From: Mycobacteroides sp. LB1
Lineage (GTDB): Bacteria; Actinomycetota; Actinomycetes; Mycobacteriales; Mycobacteriaceae
Assembly (NCBI RefSeq): GCF_013449725.1
Contig: NZ_JACCFF010000001.1
Span: 744,001-808,000 of the forward strand
DNA length: 64,000 nucleotides
Direction: 5' to 3'
Made by a program: the position numbers and the translations under genes. Positions 1 through 8,750 of the stretch are shown here, piece by piece. The notes under the pieces were generated by a model. It saw nothing but the letters and a program-made list of their open reading frames with translations. It made no database searches and was not told the origin of the DNA. Position 1 is the stretch's first letter. Every line of letters begins with the position of its first letter.

Positions 1-2
1 AC

Positions 3-755
3 CTCGCCGCCGACGGCAGTCTGCCCCAAAACAAGATCCGCACCAAACTCCACGAACTACATATCGACCGACAACGCATCGAAGCCAGCCTCGCGGTCAC
101 TGGCGAAGAACTAGCGGTAGGGGCGGCAGTCCTGCGTAACGCCCTGCACCTGCTGGCGAACCCCCAGCAGCTCTACCGCGACGTCCCGGACCAGGTTCGC
201 CGCCACCTCAACCAAACCTTCTACCAGTGCTTCTACCTTGACGACTGCGAAGTCACCAGCGACACCAAGACACCACTTTTTGCTGAAATCCACGATGCTG
301 TCCCGACCTACACAGCCAGCACACGCCACCAGAGCAGCCACAACCGAGCTACCAACCCCCATAAACACAAGAGCCCCGGCACTGCCGAGGCTCTTGGTGT
401 TGTTTCGTCCCAAACGGACCGGCTCACCCTGACCGACATTGTGGCGGTCACGGGTTCGAGTAAGACCGTTATGGTGGAGCTAAGGGGATTCGAACCCCTG
501 ACCCCCACACTGCCAGTGTGGTGCGCTACCAGCTGCGCCATAGCCCCATGTTTAGTTGTTCGTGCTCGGACGAAGTTACACCACGGCGACGGGCTCTCAA
601 AATCTCAGCGCTCCGGCCCACCGACATCCTCTGCTACTTCCTGCATACTCCTAACCTGCGGTGACGCAAGTCTCCCCAGTGTCTCGGGCGCAAAAATCCA
701 CGCCACCGCCGCGATCAGCGGCATCGCACCCCCCACCACGAACGCCCATCCATAG
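3..755 (+). CDS. Serine recombinase, C-terminal part (partial, 5' end outside window)
   Basis: The reading frame is open from the left edge and has no ATG, GTG or TTG before 441. Its first 100 residues look like the C-terminal coiled coil and end of a large serine recombinase: a charged helix, then QQLYRDVPDQVRRHLNQ and a FYLDD strand. The frame then runs through the antisense of tRNA-Ala, giving VELRGFEPLTPTLPVW, and stops at 755 inside the MFS gene. Recombinase frames that end in a tRNA antisense are typical of elements integrated at that tRNA. The true C-terminus is uncertain, because everything past about residue 105 could be non-functional read-through. It could be an intact gene whose start lies outside the window, or a remnant. 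Confidence 0.55.
   Translation, partial: LAADGSLPQNKIRTKLHELHIDRQRIEASLAVTGEELAVGAAVLRNALHLLANPQQLYRDVPDQVRRHLNQTFYQCFYLDDCEVTSDTKTPLFAEIHDAVPTYTASTRHQSSHNRATNPHKHKSPGTAEALGVVSSQTDRLTLTDIVAVTGSSKTVMVELRGFEPLTPTLPVWCATSCAIAPCLVVRARTKLHHGDGLSKSQRSGPPTSSATSCILLTCGDASLPSVSGAKIHATAAISGIAPPTTNAHP
368..396. terminator. Strong hairpin downstream of tRNA-Ala
   Basis: The arms at 368-380 and 384-396 pair over 13 positions with one mismatch around a 3-nt loop. On the minus strand the hairpin follows the tRNA-Ala 3' end by about 75 nt and is followed by a T-rich stretch, so it probably ends tRNA transcription. It lies inside the open recombinase frame, so it may instead be a coding coincidence. Confidence 0.5.
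472..547 (-). tRNA. tRNA-Ala (GGC)
   Basis: On the minus strand the sequence folds as a full cloverleaf. The acceptor stem is GGGGCTA with TAGCTCC, the anticodon stem CCACA/TGTGG encloses loop CTGGCAG with anticodon GGC, and the T-loop is GGTTCGAATCC. The 3' CCA is encoded at 472-474. The tRNA 3' half is read in antisense by the recombinase frame, which marks it as a probable attachment site. The tRNA itself appears intact. Confidence 0.95.
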
Positions 756-1906
756 GACGCTTGCTCGACGATCACCCCGGCGACCACAGGCCCGATCACC
801 AGACCGATATCCGAGGTCATCTGAAAACTGGCCAATGCCGTCCCCGCTCTCCCCCGACTGCCCACCACATCGGCCACCGCGGCCTGCTGTGGGGACGCAT
901 ACAGCCCCGCGCCGATGCCGCCGACAAGCGAGAGCACGATGAGCACCGGCAAGGATGACGCAAAGCCCATCGCCACCACGGTGGACCCGCACACCACCAG
1001 ACCGGCGACCACGAGCGGTTTACGGCCGATGTCATCGGACCACGACCCGGCCAGGAAGGCCGTGGACACGTCCCCGGCCGCAAATGCTGCGAATACGAGT
1101 CCGGCAGCCCCCGGCCGTTGATGCAACGCCTCGACCACGAACAGCGGCAATAGCGCACCGCGAATCCCGAAGATCGCCCATCCCGCACTGAAATTCGACA
1201 TCAGCGCAGCGAGGAACGTCCGATGATGCAATGCGGACTTCAACGTCACCGGCGTCCGCTGATGATCATCGGCGACCTCCAGCAGCGTGGAGTGCCGCAA
1301 TCCGAAGTAGACCAGCAAGACGACGACCACCAGCGCCGCGGCGTAGATGATGAACGGCGCCGAAAGGCTCAGCCCCACAACAGCACTGCCCACGGCGGGC
1401 CCAGCCACCATTCCGAGCAGGAAGCTCGACCCATACAGCCCCTGCGCACGCCCTCGAATCTCCTCGGGTGCGATGCGCACGAGCAGCGCCGCCGCCGACA
1501 CGGTGAACATGGTGGAGCCGATGCCGCCGAGCGATCGAAACACCAATAGCTGCCAATAGCTATGCACAAAGGCACAGATGCCGGTGGACACCGCGACGAT
1601 CAGCAGCCCGGTCATGTAGACCCAGCGCTCCCCCAGCCGCTGCACGAGCGCTCCGGCGGCCGGCGCGAACACCAACCGGAATGCCGCGAACGCGCTCACC
1701 ACCGCAGTCGCCGCGGTCACGCTCACCCCGAAGCTCCGCGCATACTGCGGCAGCGCCGGCGCCACCACCCCAAACCCGAGCGCAATCACCAGGCTGGCGA
1801 CAACCAGAATCCATATCTCCCACGGCAGACGCGGTTTGGCGGCTGCGACGCTGTCGGTACAGCCACTCAAAGGCAATGCTCTTCGCGAAAGCGGCTCATC
1901 GCCCAA
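605..1906 (-). CDS. MFS transporter (12-TM multidrug-type exporter)
   Basis: This 433-residue protein has about twelve hydrophobic segments in two halves, starting near residue 30 ([19 protein letters not shown]). A motif-A-like loop ([10 protein letters not shown]) sits at the start of the second half, and [13 protein letters not shown] is typical of drug/H+ antiporters. It should act in the plasma membrane as a proton-driven exporter; the substrate cannot be read. The chosen start lies 11 nt inside the end of pgm on the same strand, which suggests translational coupling. A shorter start near TM1 is possible. It ends only about 60 nt from tRNA-Ala. Confidence 0.85.
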   Translation of the reverse strand: MGDEPLSRRALPLSGCTDSVAAAKPRLPWEIWILVVASLVIALGFGVVAPALPQYARSFGVSVTAATAVVSAFAAFRLVFAPAAGALVQRLGERWVYMTGLLIVAVSTGICAFVHSYWQLLVFRSLGGIGSTMFTVSAAALLVRIAPEEIRGRAQGLYGSSFLLGMVAGPAVGSAVVGLSLSAPFIIYAAALVVVVLLVYFGLRHSTLLEVADDHQRTPVTLKSALHHRTFLAALMSNFSAGWAIFGIRGALLPLFVVEALHQRPGAAGLVFAAFAAGDVSTAFLAGSWSDDIGRKPLVVAGLVVCGSTVVAMGFASSLPVLIVLSLVGGIGAGLYASPQQAAVADVVGSRGRAGTALASFQMTSDIGLVIGPVVAGVIVEQASYGWAFVVGGAMPLIAAVAWIFAPETLGRLASPQVRSMQEVAEDVGGPER

Positions 1907-3530
1907 TCACCGCGGAGACGACCTCGCGCGCGGCATCCTGTACCTGCCTCAAGTGCTCGGCACCCAGATAAGATTCGGCATAGATCTTGTATACATCCTC
2001 GGTTCCCGAGGGCCGTGCCGCGAACCAGGCGTTTTCGGTAACAACCTTCAGCCCGCCGATCGGTGCGCCATTGCCGGGCGCGTTCGTGAGCTTGGCGACG
2101 ATGGGTTCACCGGCCAGCTCGGTGGCGCTCACCTGCTCGGGCGAGAGCTTGCTCAGTATCGACTTCTGCTCGCGGCTCGCGGGTGCATCAACGCGGGCAT
2201 ACGTTGGGGCGCCGTACTTCTCGGTCAGCTCGGCGTACCGCTGCGAGGGCGTCGCCCCGGTGACCGCCAGGATCTCCGAGGCGAGTAGTGCGGCGATGAT
2301 GCCGTCCTTGTCGGTGGTCCACACCGACCCGTCGCGGCGCAAGAAGGACGCCCCGGCGCTCTCCTCACCGCCGAAACCGATTGTCCCGCCGATCAACCCG
2401 TCGACAAACCATTTGAAGCCGACCGGCACCTCAAGAAGCGTCCGGCCCAGCCCCGCCACCACCCGATCGATGATCGACGAGCTCACCAGCGTCTTGCCCA
2501 CTGCGGTCCCGGCGGCCCAGCCGTCCCGGTGGCTGAACAGGTAGTCGATGGCGACCGCCAGGTAGTGATTGGGGTTCATCAGCCCCGCATCGGGGGTCAC
2601 GATGCCGTGCCGATCGGAGTCGGCGTCGTTCCCCGTGGCGATCTGGTACTTGTCCCGCGATGCCACCAGCGAGGCCATCGCGTCCGGTGAGGAGCAGTCC
2701 ATCCGGATCTTGCCGTCGTGGTCCAGAGTCATGAACCGCCAGGTGGCGTCCACCAGCGGGTTCACCACGGTCAGATCCAGCGACCACCGGTCTGCGATGG
2801 CGGCCCAGTAGTCGACGCTGGCCCCGCCCAGCGGGTCTGCGCCAATGCGGATTCCTGCGTCCTTGATGACGTCGAGATCGACCACATTGACCAGATCGTC
2901 CACATATGTCTGCTGAAAGTCATACCGCTGCACGGATTTCAGCGCCTGTGCCAGTGAGACCCGTTTCACCGAACGCCATCCGGTACGCAGAATCTCATTG
3001 GCGCGCGCGGCGATCACACCCGTGGCGTCGGTATCGGCGGGGCCGCCGTGCGGCGGGTTGTATTTGAACCCGCCGTCTCGGGGCGGGTTATGCGACGGGG
3101 TGACGACGATCCCATCGGCTCGATCGGTCGGCGTGCCGCGATTGTGCCGCAGGATGGCGTGGCTCACCGCCGGAGTCGGCGTGTATCGGTCCCGTGAATC
3201 CACAGCCACCACAACGCCGTTGGCGGCCAATACCTCTAGCGCACTGGTCCACGCCGGCTCGGAGAGTGCATGGGTGTCACGACCGATGAACAGCGGCCCG
3301 GTGATGCCTTGCGAGGAGCGGTATTCCACGATCGCCGCGGTGGTGGCGACGATATGCGCTTCGTTGAAGGCGCCGTCGAGGCTCGACCCGCGGTGCCCGG
3401 AGGTCCCGAACGCGACCTGTTGCGCGACGTGCCCCGGGTCGGGTTCGATCGCGTAGTACGCGGTCACCACGTGGGCGATATCGATGAGGTCTTCCGGCTG
3501 GGCCGGCTGTCCGGCGCGCGCATTGCTCAC
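1896..3530 (-). CDS. pgm: Alpha-D-phosphoglucomutase
   Basis: The 544-residue protein interconverts glucose-1-phosphate and glucose-6-phosphate, linking glycolysis to glycogen, trehalose and cell-wall sugar synthesis. Visible motifs are FGTSGHRG (41-48), the phosphoserine loop VTPSHNPP with catalytic Ser146, a metal loop [19 protein letters not shown], and the C-terminal phosphate-binding [10 protein letters not shown]. The open frame extends 90 codons further upstream but into the YbjQ-like gene and with unlike composition. The GTG at 3530 gives the family N-terminus seen in M. tuberculosis PgmA ([12 protein letters not shown]). Length matches the family. It probably shares a transcript with the MFS gene. 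Confidence 0.95.
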   Translation of the reverse strand: MSNARAGQPAQPEDLIDIAHVVTAYYAIEPDPGHVAQQVAFGTSGHRGSSLDGAFNEAHIVATTAAIVEYRSSQGITGPLFIGRDTHALSEPAWTSALEVLAANGVVVAVDSRDRYTPTPAVSHAILRHNRGTPTDRADGIVVTPSHNPPRDGGFKYNPPHGGPADTDATGVIAARANEILRTGWRSVKRVSLAQALKSVQRYDFQQTYVDDLVNVVDLDVIKDAGIRIGADPLGGASVDYWAAIADRWSLDLTVVNPLVDATWRFMTLDHDGKIRMDCSSPDAMASLVASRDKYQIATGNDADSDRHGIVTPDAGLMNPNHYLAVAIDYLFSHRDGWAAGTAVGKTLVSSSIIDRVVAGLGRTLLEVPVGFKWFVDGLIGGTIGFGGEESAGASFLRRDGSVWTTDKDGIIAALLASEILAVTGATPSQRYAELTEKYGAPTYARVDAPASREQKSILSKLSPEQVSATELAGEPIVAKLTNAPGNGAPIGGLKVVTENAWFAARPSGTEDVYKIYAESYLGAEHLRQVQDAAREVVSAVIGR

Positions 3531-3579
3531 CCGCCTGATTCTGCCCGGATCAGGTGAACCGTGTCTTACCGAATGGCCG

Positions 3580-3903
3580 CTATTGGAGGGGCTGAATACC
3601 GACGGCCGTCCCGTACGCGCACACCTCAACGCCCGTGTTGGCGTACTCGGTGGTCTCGAAACGGAACGCGACCACGGCATTGGCCCCACGCGACTCCGCC
3701 TCAGCCGCCAGCCGGGACAGTGCCTCCTGGCGGCTCTCGTGCAGCAACTGGGTAATGCCCTTGAGCTCACCACCGGCGATGGACTTGAACGAGGCGGCAA
3801 GGTTGGAGCCGATGTGCCGCGACCGCACGGTTAAGCCGAAGACCTCGCCGAAGACCGCGGCGATCTTGTATCCGGGAATGTCGTTGCTCGTCACGATGAT
3901 CAT
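3580..3903 (-). CDS. YbjQ/UPF0145 family protein
   Basis: This 107-residue cytosolic protein begins [14 protein letters not shown] and carries the family segments [16 protein letters not shown], then [17 protein letters not shown], and [14 protein letters not shown]. These match the UPF0145 (YbjQ, Pfam YbjQ_1) family, which forms pentamers and is often labelled a putative heavy-metal-binding domain without proven function. The ATG at 3903 is chosen because the family starts at this residue; the longer frame overlaps the neighbouring esterase in another frame. It lies between the esterases and pgm, all on the minus strand. Confidence 0.88.
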   Translation of the reverse strand: MIIVTSNDIPGYKIAAVFGEVFGLTVRSRHIGSNLAASFKSIAGGELKGITQLLHESRQEALSRLAAEAESRGANAVVAFRFETTEYANTGVEVCAYGTAVGIQPLQ

Positions 3904-3929
3904 GAGCCCAACGTACCGTCGCCCGTCGG

Positions 3930-5471
3930 CTATGCGATCGAGGCGACGTCCTGCCACAACGGGCGCCGATCCCCGTCGGGATCGCTCTCCAATCGCGAGG
4001 GGCTGTCGATGATCAACACCTGTCGGTCCGGCACCGTATACATGGGCCAGCCATCCCCCGGTGTTCCGCTGTGCGCGAATGACAGCCAACGCCTCTGCAT
4101 CTCGTCGCTGACGGCGCGGGCGGCCGCCCGATCCCTACGTCCCGCCAGGAACGGTGCGGCCACGGTCCGGTAGGTGCCGAACACAGCAAGCAGTTCGATG
4201 GCGTGGGTGGGGCCCAGTCCGTAGCGGCGCAGCGCCCTCGTCGCGTAGTCGTATCGGTAGAAGTACGCCGGGGCGTACCGGCCGTGCGCCTCCGCGACAC
4301 GCCATGCCGCCGAACCGAACGCCAGATCTCCCGCCAGCTGCAGGAGCGCCTTCTCCGACGGATACCCGTCGTAACCGGCGACGATGCGCTGGACGAACTC
4401 GGGCCCGCCCTTGGACAGGGAGTGCTCCAACGCCTCCGGTGTGATCGGCAGGATCTTGAGCATCTTGGTGAACAGGGTCGCCTCTTCGGCGTTGTACCCG
4501 ATGATCAGCGGAACACGATGCGACTCACCGCGTTCCATCGCTTCGACGGGGTCGAGCGGCAACACGTCGCCGTCGATGCTGGGCCCGATCCGCAACGACA
4601 GCCCCGGTACATGTTTGGCCGATCCGATGAGCCGGAACAACGCCTTCACCAGCTGCTGCGGTTTCGCGGACAGCACGGTTTCGGCCGCGTTCGAATCGCC
4701 GGCGCCCAAGTACTTCGCGAACTGGCGCGCATTGACAGCTGCATCCTCGGCGCTGACCACCAGGCCGGTGGCGGTGCTCTGGCAGATCGCCCGGTGGAAC
4801 AGCCCGGCGGCCGACGGCACGGCGAGTAGCGTGTTCACGGCGTGTGATCCGGCGCTCTCGCCGAAGATCGTCACGTTGTTGGGATCGCCGCCGAAGGCGC
4901 CGATGTTGTCGCGCACCCATTGCAGCGCCAGCACCAAATCGCGCAGGTACAGATTGCTCTCAATGGTGTGCTTCTCATCGGACAACGACGAAAGGTCCAC
5001 GCATCCAAGGCCGCCCAGGCGGTAGTTGACCGAGACGTACACGCATCCCTGCCGCGCCAGGCTCGCCCCGTCATACAGCGGAGTCGCCGAGCTGCCCAGA
5101 AAATACCCGCCACCATGGATAAAGAACATGACCGGAAGAGGCCCACTGATCGGCCCCTCGGGGGCGACCACGTTGAGGGTCAGGCAGTCCTCGCTGAGCT
5201 TTTGGGGCTTGCCGGGCAGGATGATGGCGTAGCGATGCTGCTGGATGGAGGCGGCACCCCAGGTGCGGCACTTGCGCACCCCCGTCCACGGCGCAGCCGG
5301 GCGGGGCGCACGCAGACGTAGCGGGCCCACCGGCGGTTCCGCGTAGGGAATCCCACGGAAGCGGTGCACGCCTCCCCGGGTGAATCCTTCGACCGTGCCG
5401 TTAGCGGTATTGATACGAATAGCGCGTCTCAAAAAGGACCCGGGCGTGCGGGGCGTCGTTGCCATCGACAC
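3930..5471 (-). CDS. Type-B carboxylesterase (paralog 1)
   Basis: This 513-residue alpha/beta hydrolase should cleave carboxylic esters. The nucleophile elbow is GESAG with Ser206, the oxyanion-hole loop is HGGG (119-122), and the N-terminal family signature EDCLTLNVV sits near residue 95. A late LGPTHAIELL segment carries the likely catalytic His. No signal peptide is evident. It resembles the LipT-type esterases of mycobacteria. A second, clearly related gene lies 37 nt upstream on the same strand, so the two look like a tandem duplication that has diverged. The natural substrate cannot be told from sequence. Start could also be the Met at residue 3. Confidence 0.92.
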   Translation of the reverse strand: MSMATTPRTPGSFLRRAIRINTANGTVEGFTRGGVHRFRGIPYAEPPVGPLRLRAPRPAAPWTGVRKCRTWGAASIQQHRYAIILPGKPQKLSEDCLTLNVVAPEGPISGPLPVMFFIHGGGYFLGSSATPLYDGASLARQGCVYVSVNYRLGGLGCVDLSSLSDEKHTIESNLYLRDLVLALQWVRDNIGAFGGDPNNVTIFGESAGSHAVNTLLAVPSAAGLFHRAICQSTATGLVVSAEDAAVNARQFAKYLGAGDSNAAETVLSAKPQQLVKALFRLIGSAKHVPGLSLRIGPSIDGDVLPLDPVEAMERGESHRVPLIIGYNAEEATLFTKMLKILPITPEALEHSLSKGGPEFVQRIVAGYDGYPSEKALLQLAGDLAFGSAAWRVAEAHGRYAPAYFYRYDYATRALRRYGLGPTHAIELLAVFGTYRTVAAPFLAGRRDRAAARAVSDEMQRRWLSFAHSGTPGDGWPMYTVPDRQVLIIDSPSRLESDPDGDRRPLWQDVASIA

Positions 5472-5508
5472 ATCCTAGGTAACCAACCGGTTGGCCCACA
5501 ATGGTGGA

Positions 5509-7029
5509 TCAGAGAGTGAGACTGAATCCGTCCCATGCGGCTCGTCGGGTCGCCTCCGGGTCCAGCTCCACGCGAGTGGCATGGTCGAACACCATCACGG
5601 CCCGATCCGGAGGTTCATAGGTGGGCCAGCTGTCACCCGGAATTCCACTGCGCGCGAACGCAAGCCAGCGTCGTTGTACATCGTTGCTGACCCGCACGGC
5701 GTCGCGACGGCCAATCGCCCCCGCCATCACGGTGCCCATCGCGCCGCGGTAACTATCGAACACGGCGAGCAGTTCTGTGGCATGTGTGGCGCCCATACCG
5801 GCCATTCGAAGCGCCCCGGGCGCATAGTCGTAGCGGTAGAAGTACACCGGCGCGTACCGATGGTGCGCCTCGGCCATTTGCCAGGCCGCGGTGGAAAAGT
5901 TCATGTCGCCGGCGAGCTTCACCCGGGCGTGACGCGCGGGGAACCCGGGATAAGCCGCCACGATGCGATCACGATGGGCGGCCCCACCCCGCATCAGCAT
6001 TCCCTCGAGCGCGGCTTCAGACAGCGGCATCATCTTGAGGACCCGCGTGAACAGTTTGGCCTCGTCGGCATTGTGACCGACGATCAACGGAACACGATGC
6101 GCTTCACCGTGTTCCATCGCCTCGATGGGGTGGCGGGGCAGGTAGTTGCCGTCGATGCATGGGCCGATCGCAAATGACCCGCCCGGCATGTTCTCCACGA
6201 TGTCGGCGATAAGCGCGTTGAGCGCCGCGCCCAACTCGGCGGGCGTCGACTGCAGCACGGTCTGTGCGGCCGTCTCCGGTGTGGCACCAAGGACTTGTGC
6301 GAACTTCTGCGCGTACAGAGCCGCCGACTCAGCGGGCACCGCCATACCGCTGGCGGTGCTCTGGCAGATGGCGCGGTGGAAGAGGCCCCCGGCGGCGGGC
6401 GTGGCCATCAGGGTCTCAACGCAGTGCGCCCCGGCGCTTTCCCCGAAGATCGTCACATTGCCCGGGTCGCCACCGAATGTCGTGATGTTGTCGCGTACCC
6501 ACTGCAGCGCCAGCACCACATCACGCAGAAACAGGTTGCCCTCAATGAGGTGGCTGGTGTTCGACAAAGACGACAGGTCCATGGCACCCAGTGCACCCAC
6601 GCGGTAGTTCACCGATACGTAGACGCACCCACGCCGAGCCAGGGAGCCACCGTCGTACAGCGGGGTCGCCGAGCTGCCCAGCAGGTACCCACCGCCATAG
6701 ATGAAGAACATGACCGGCAACGGTTCGTTGGAGGGCCGATCGGGTGTGACGACGTTGACCGTGAGGCAATCCTCGCTGGCTCGCTGGACGCGTCCCGGCC
6801 CCAACACCCGGTAACGGCGCTGCTGCGGGGCCGCCGCGCCGAATTCGGTGCAGTCACGCACTCCGTCCCACGCCAAAGCCGGCTGAGGTGCACGCAGACG
6901 CAGTAGCCCGATCGGGGGGCGGGCATAGGGAATGGACCGGAAACGCCGCACACCGCCCCGTACGAAGCCTTCGACGATTCCGTTGGGAGTGGTCACGCGG
7001 ACAGTGGGCGTCTTCGACCCTGAAGCCAT
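5509..7029 (-). CDS. Type-B carboxylesterase (paralog 2)
   Basis: The 506-residue protein aligns with its downstream neighbour over its whole length. Shared blocks include GSSATPLYDG, QWVRDNI, FGGDP, VTIFGESAG (nucleophile Ser198) and LFHRAICQSTA. Its oxyanion-hole loop is YGGG (111-114) where paralog 1 has HGGG; the Tyr form also occurs in cholinesterases and fungal lipases, so activity is not in doubt on that ground. The ATG at 7029 is preferred over the upstream one at 7089, because homology begins here (TPTVRVTTPNGIVEGF). A 261-nt gap separates it from the divergent DUF4185 gene. Confidence 0.92.
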   Translation of the reverse strand: MASGSKTPTVRVTTPNGIVEGFVRGGVRRFRSIPYARPPIGLLRLRAPQPALAWDGVRDCTEFGAAAPQQRRYRVLGPGRVQRASEDCLTVNVVTPDRPSNEPLPVMFFIYGGGYLLGSSATPLYDGGSLARRGCVYVSVNYRVGALGAMDLSSLSNTSHLIEGNLFLRDVVLALQWVRDNITTFGGDPGNVTIFGESAGAHCVETLMATPAAGGLFHRAICQSTASGMAVPAESAALYAQKFAQVLGATPETAAQTVLQSTPAELGAALNALIADIVENMPGGSFAIGPCIDGNYLPRHPIEAMEHGEAHRVPLIVGHNADEAKLFTRVLKMMPLSEAALEGMLMRGGAAHRDRIVAAYPGFPARHARVKLAGDMNFSTAAWQMAEAHHRYAPVYFYRYDYAPGALRMAGMGATHATELLAVFDSYRGAMGTVMAGAIGRRDAVRVSNDVQRRWLAFARSGIPGDSWPTYEPPDRAVMVFDHATRVELDPEATRRAAWDGFSLTL

Positions 7030-7290
7030 GGGAGCCAAGATAGCTGCCCACGGGGTCGACGGCAGTGCCCATACAGGAAATCCAGGCAATTCGTGAGCAG
7101 CGGCACCACCGGCGACTGATAACTGATCACCGCCTCCAGAAATCCACCGGCGCCAGACTGCTCGGTTTCGACGCGGTCACGGGAACATACCTATCGATGC
7201 ACCAGTAGCCACATTGGCCTCACCAGCCACTATCGTCACGGAAGTCTATTGCTGACGTCGATATGGCGTCCTGCCCCGGGAAGGTCCGAC

Positions 7291-8748
7291 ATGTCGCCGC
7301 GTCGCCGTATCTCCGTGGTCTTGCTGACCTCGGTCATTATCGGATCAAGCGTTGCGATCGATGTCGCGCCCTTGGCCTCTGCTGATCCCTGCACAGGCCC
7401 CGCAGCAGGGCTCCAGCCGCCGACTCCGGTCCCCGATGACGGTATGCCCGGCCAGGCGCCCCCGATCGGGCGCCGGCCCGTCAACGCGAACGACAAGGCC
7501 CCCCTGCCCGAACTGGGCAAGCTGCCGCTGGCCATCCTCAAGCAGGTCCTGCCCCAGCAGAGCGCTAAGAAAAAGCCGGGGTGGGCCCAAGAGCTGGCAC
7601 GGCCGGCCCTGCCCAATCCTCCCGAGCCGGGCAACCCGTCCCAGAACAACCTGCAAGATCAGCAGGCCGCAGCGCCGGCGCCCGCCGTCGGCCCGTCCGC
7701 CGAAGCCGCCGTCTCCCCCTCAACCTCCGTCGTCGGCTGGGTCACCGGCGTAGACACCGGCGCCAACACGCTTCAGAAGTTCAGCATCTCCGGAACCGAC
7801 CTCGGAATCATGTGGGACAACGGCGATTCGGCCGGCCATCAGGTGCTGATGGCCTTCGGCGATACATACGGATACTGCGGAATGAAGAGCCAGCAGTGGC
7901 GGTACAACACTCTGCTGCGCACCCAGGACAAGTCACTCTCGCGCGGACTCGCGGTGGCGGAGGGATCGACCTCGAACCCGTATTCGGGTTCCCCGCAGTC
8001 GCGCCCGGGCTACTCCAAGCAGATCATTCCGCCCATCAAGTGGGCGGCCCAGGAGCGCGGCATCATCCCGACCGCCGCCGTCTCCGTTGGGCGCACCCAG
8101 TACATGAACTACATGTCCATCAAGAGCTGGGACAGCGCCGGCGAGTGGACCACCAACTACTCGGCCACCGCGGTGTCCAACGACAACGGACAGAACTGGA
8201 AGACATTCCCGCAGAGCGTTCGTCCCTCGTCCCCGGATGCCATCAGCCAGGTCCCGTTTAGGGCGGGAAATGAGAACTTCCAGCAGGCGGCCTACGTGAA
8301 GGGTACCGACGGCTTCATCTACATCTTCGGAACACCTTCTGGCCGAAGCGGATCCGCCTTCGTATCGCGCGCATTGCCCGCAAACCTGCCCGATGCCGGC
8401 AAGCATGAGTTCTGGAACACCGATAGGGGCTCTTGGGTTCCCGGCGATCCCAATGCCGCGACGCCCATCATCTCGGGCCCGGTGGGCGAAATGTCGGCGC
8501 AGTACAACACATACCTCAAGAAGTACCTGGTGATGTACGGGGATAAGTCCGGCGACGTCTTGCTCTCGACATCGCCTGCTCCACAGGGCCCCTGGACCCC
8601 ACCGCAGGTCCTCGTCACCGAGGCGCAGATGCCGGGCGGCCCGTACGCGCCGTACCTGCATCCGTGGACGACCGGCAAGGAACTGTACTTCAACCTGTCC
8701 CTATGGTCGGCGTACAACGTGATGTTGATGCGCACGACGTTGCCGTAA
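7291..8748 (+). CDS. Secreted DUF4185 protein
   Basis: A 485-residue exported protein. It has a basic N-terminus (MSPRRR), a hydrophobic core and a likely signal-peptidase site after ASA (about residue 32). A Pro/Ala-rich, probably unstructured linker runs to about residue 145. The remainder is a beta-propeller-like DUF4185 domain with repeated blocks: FGDTYGYCG, YMNYMSIKSW, FIYIFGTPSGR and YNTYLKKYLVMYGD. DUF4185 folds resemble glycosidases, but no catalytic role is established. The ATG at 7291 follows a GGGAAGG ribosome-binding site; an in-frame start at 7249 would spoil the signal peptide. It is transcribed away from the esterases. Confidence 0.85.
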   Translation: MSPRRRISVVLLTSVIIGSSVAIDVAPLASADPCTGPAAGLQPPTPVPDDGMPGQAPPIGRRPVNANDKAPLPELGKLPLAILKQVLPQQSAKKKPGWAQELARPALPNPPEPGNPSQNNLQDQQAAAPAPAVGPSAEAAVSPSTSVVGWVTGVDTGANTLQKFSISGTDLGIMWDNGDSAGHQVLMAFGDTYGYCGMKSQQWRYNTLLRTQDKSLSRGLAVAEGSTSNPYSGSPQSRPGYSKQIIPPIKWAAQERGIIPTAAVSVGRTQYMNYMSIKSWDSAGEWTTNYSATAVSNDNGQNWKTFPQSVRPSSPDAISQVPFRAGNENFQQAAYVKGTDGFIYIFGTPSGRSGSAFVSRALPANLPDAGKHEFWNTDRGSWVPGDPNAATPIISGPVGEMSAQYNTYLKKYLVMYGDKSGDVLLSTSPAPQGPWTPPQVLVTEAQMPGGPYAPYLHPWTTGKELYFNLSLWSAYNVMLMRTTLP

Positions 8749-8750
8749 CG

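Noticed and set aside
308..541. Minus-strand frame covering the tRNA, encoding a VGVRGSNPLSS-type peptide
   Set aside because: This peptide is the well-known spurious translation of tRNA sequence and carries no gene-like context.
3531..3800. 90-codon N-terminal extension of phosphoglucomutase
   Set aside because: It overlaps the YbjQ-like gene on the same strand in another frame, has Arg/Pro/Ser-rich shadow composition, and the family N-terminus begins at the GTG at 3530.
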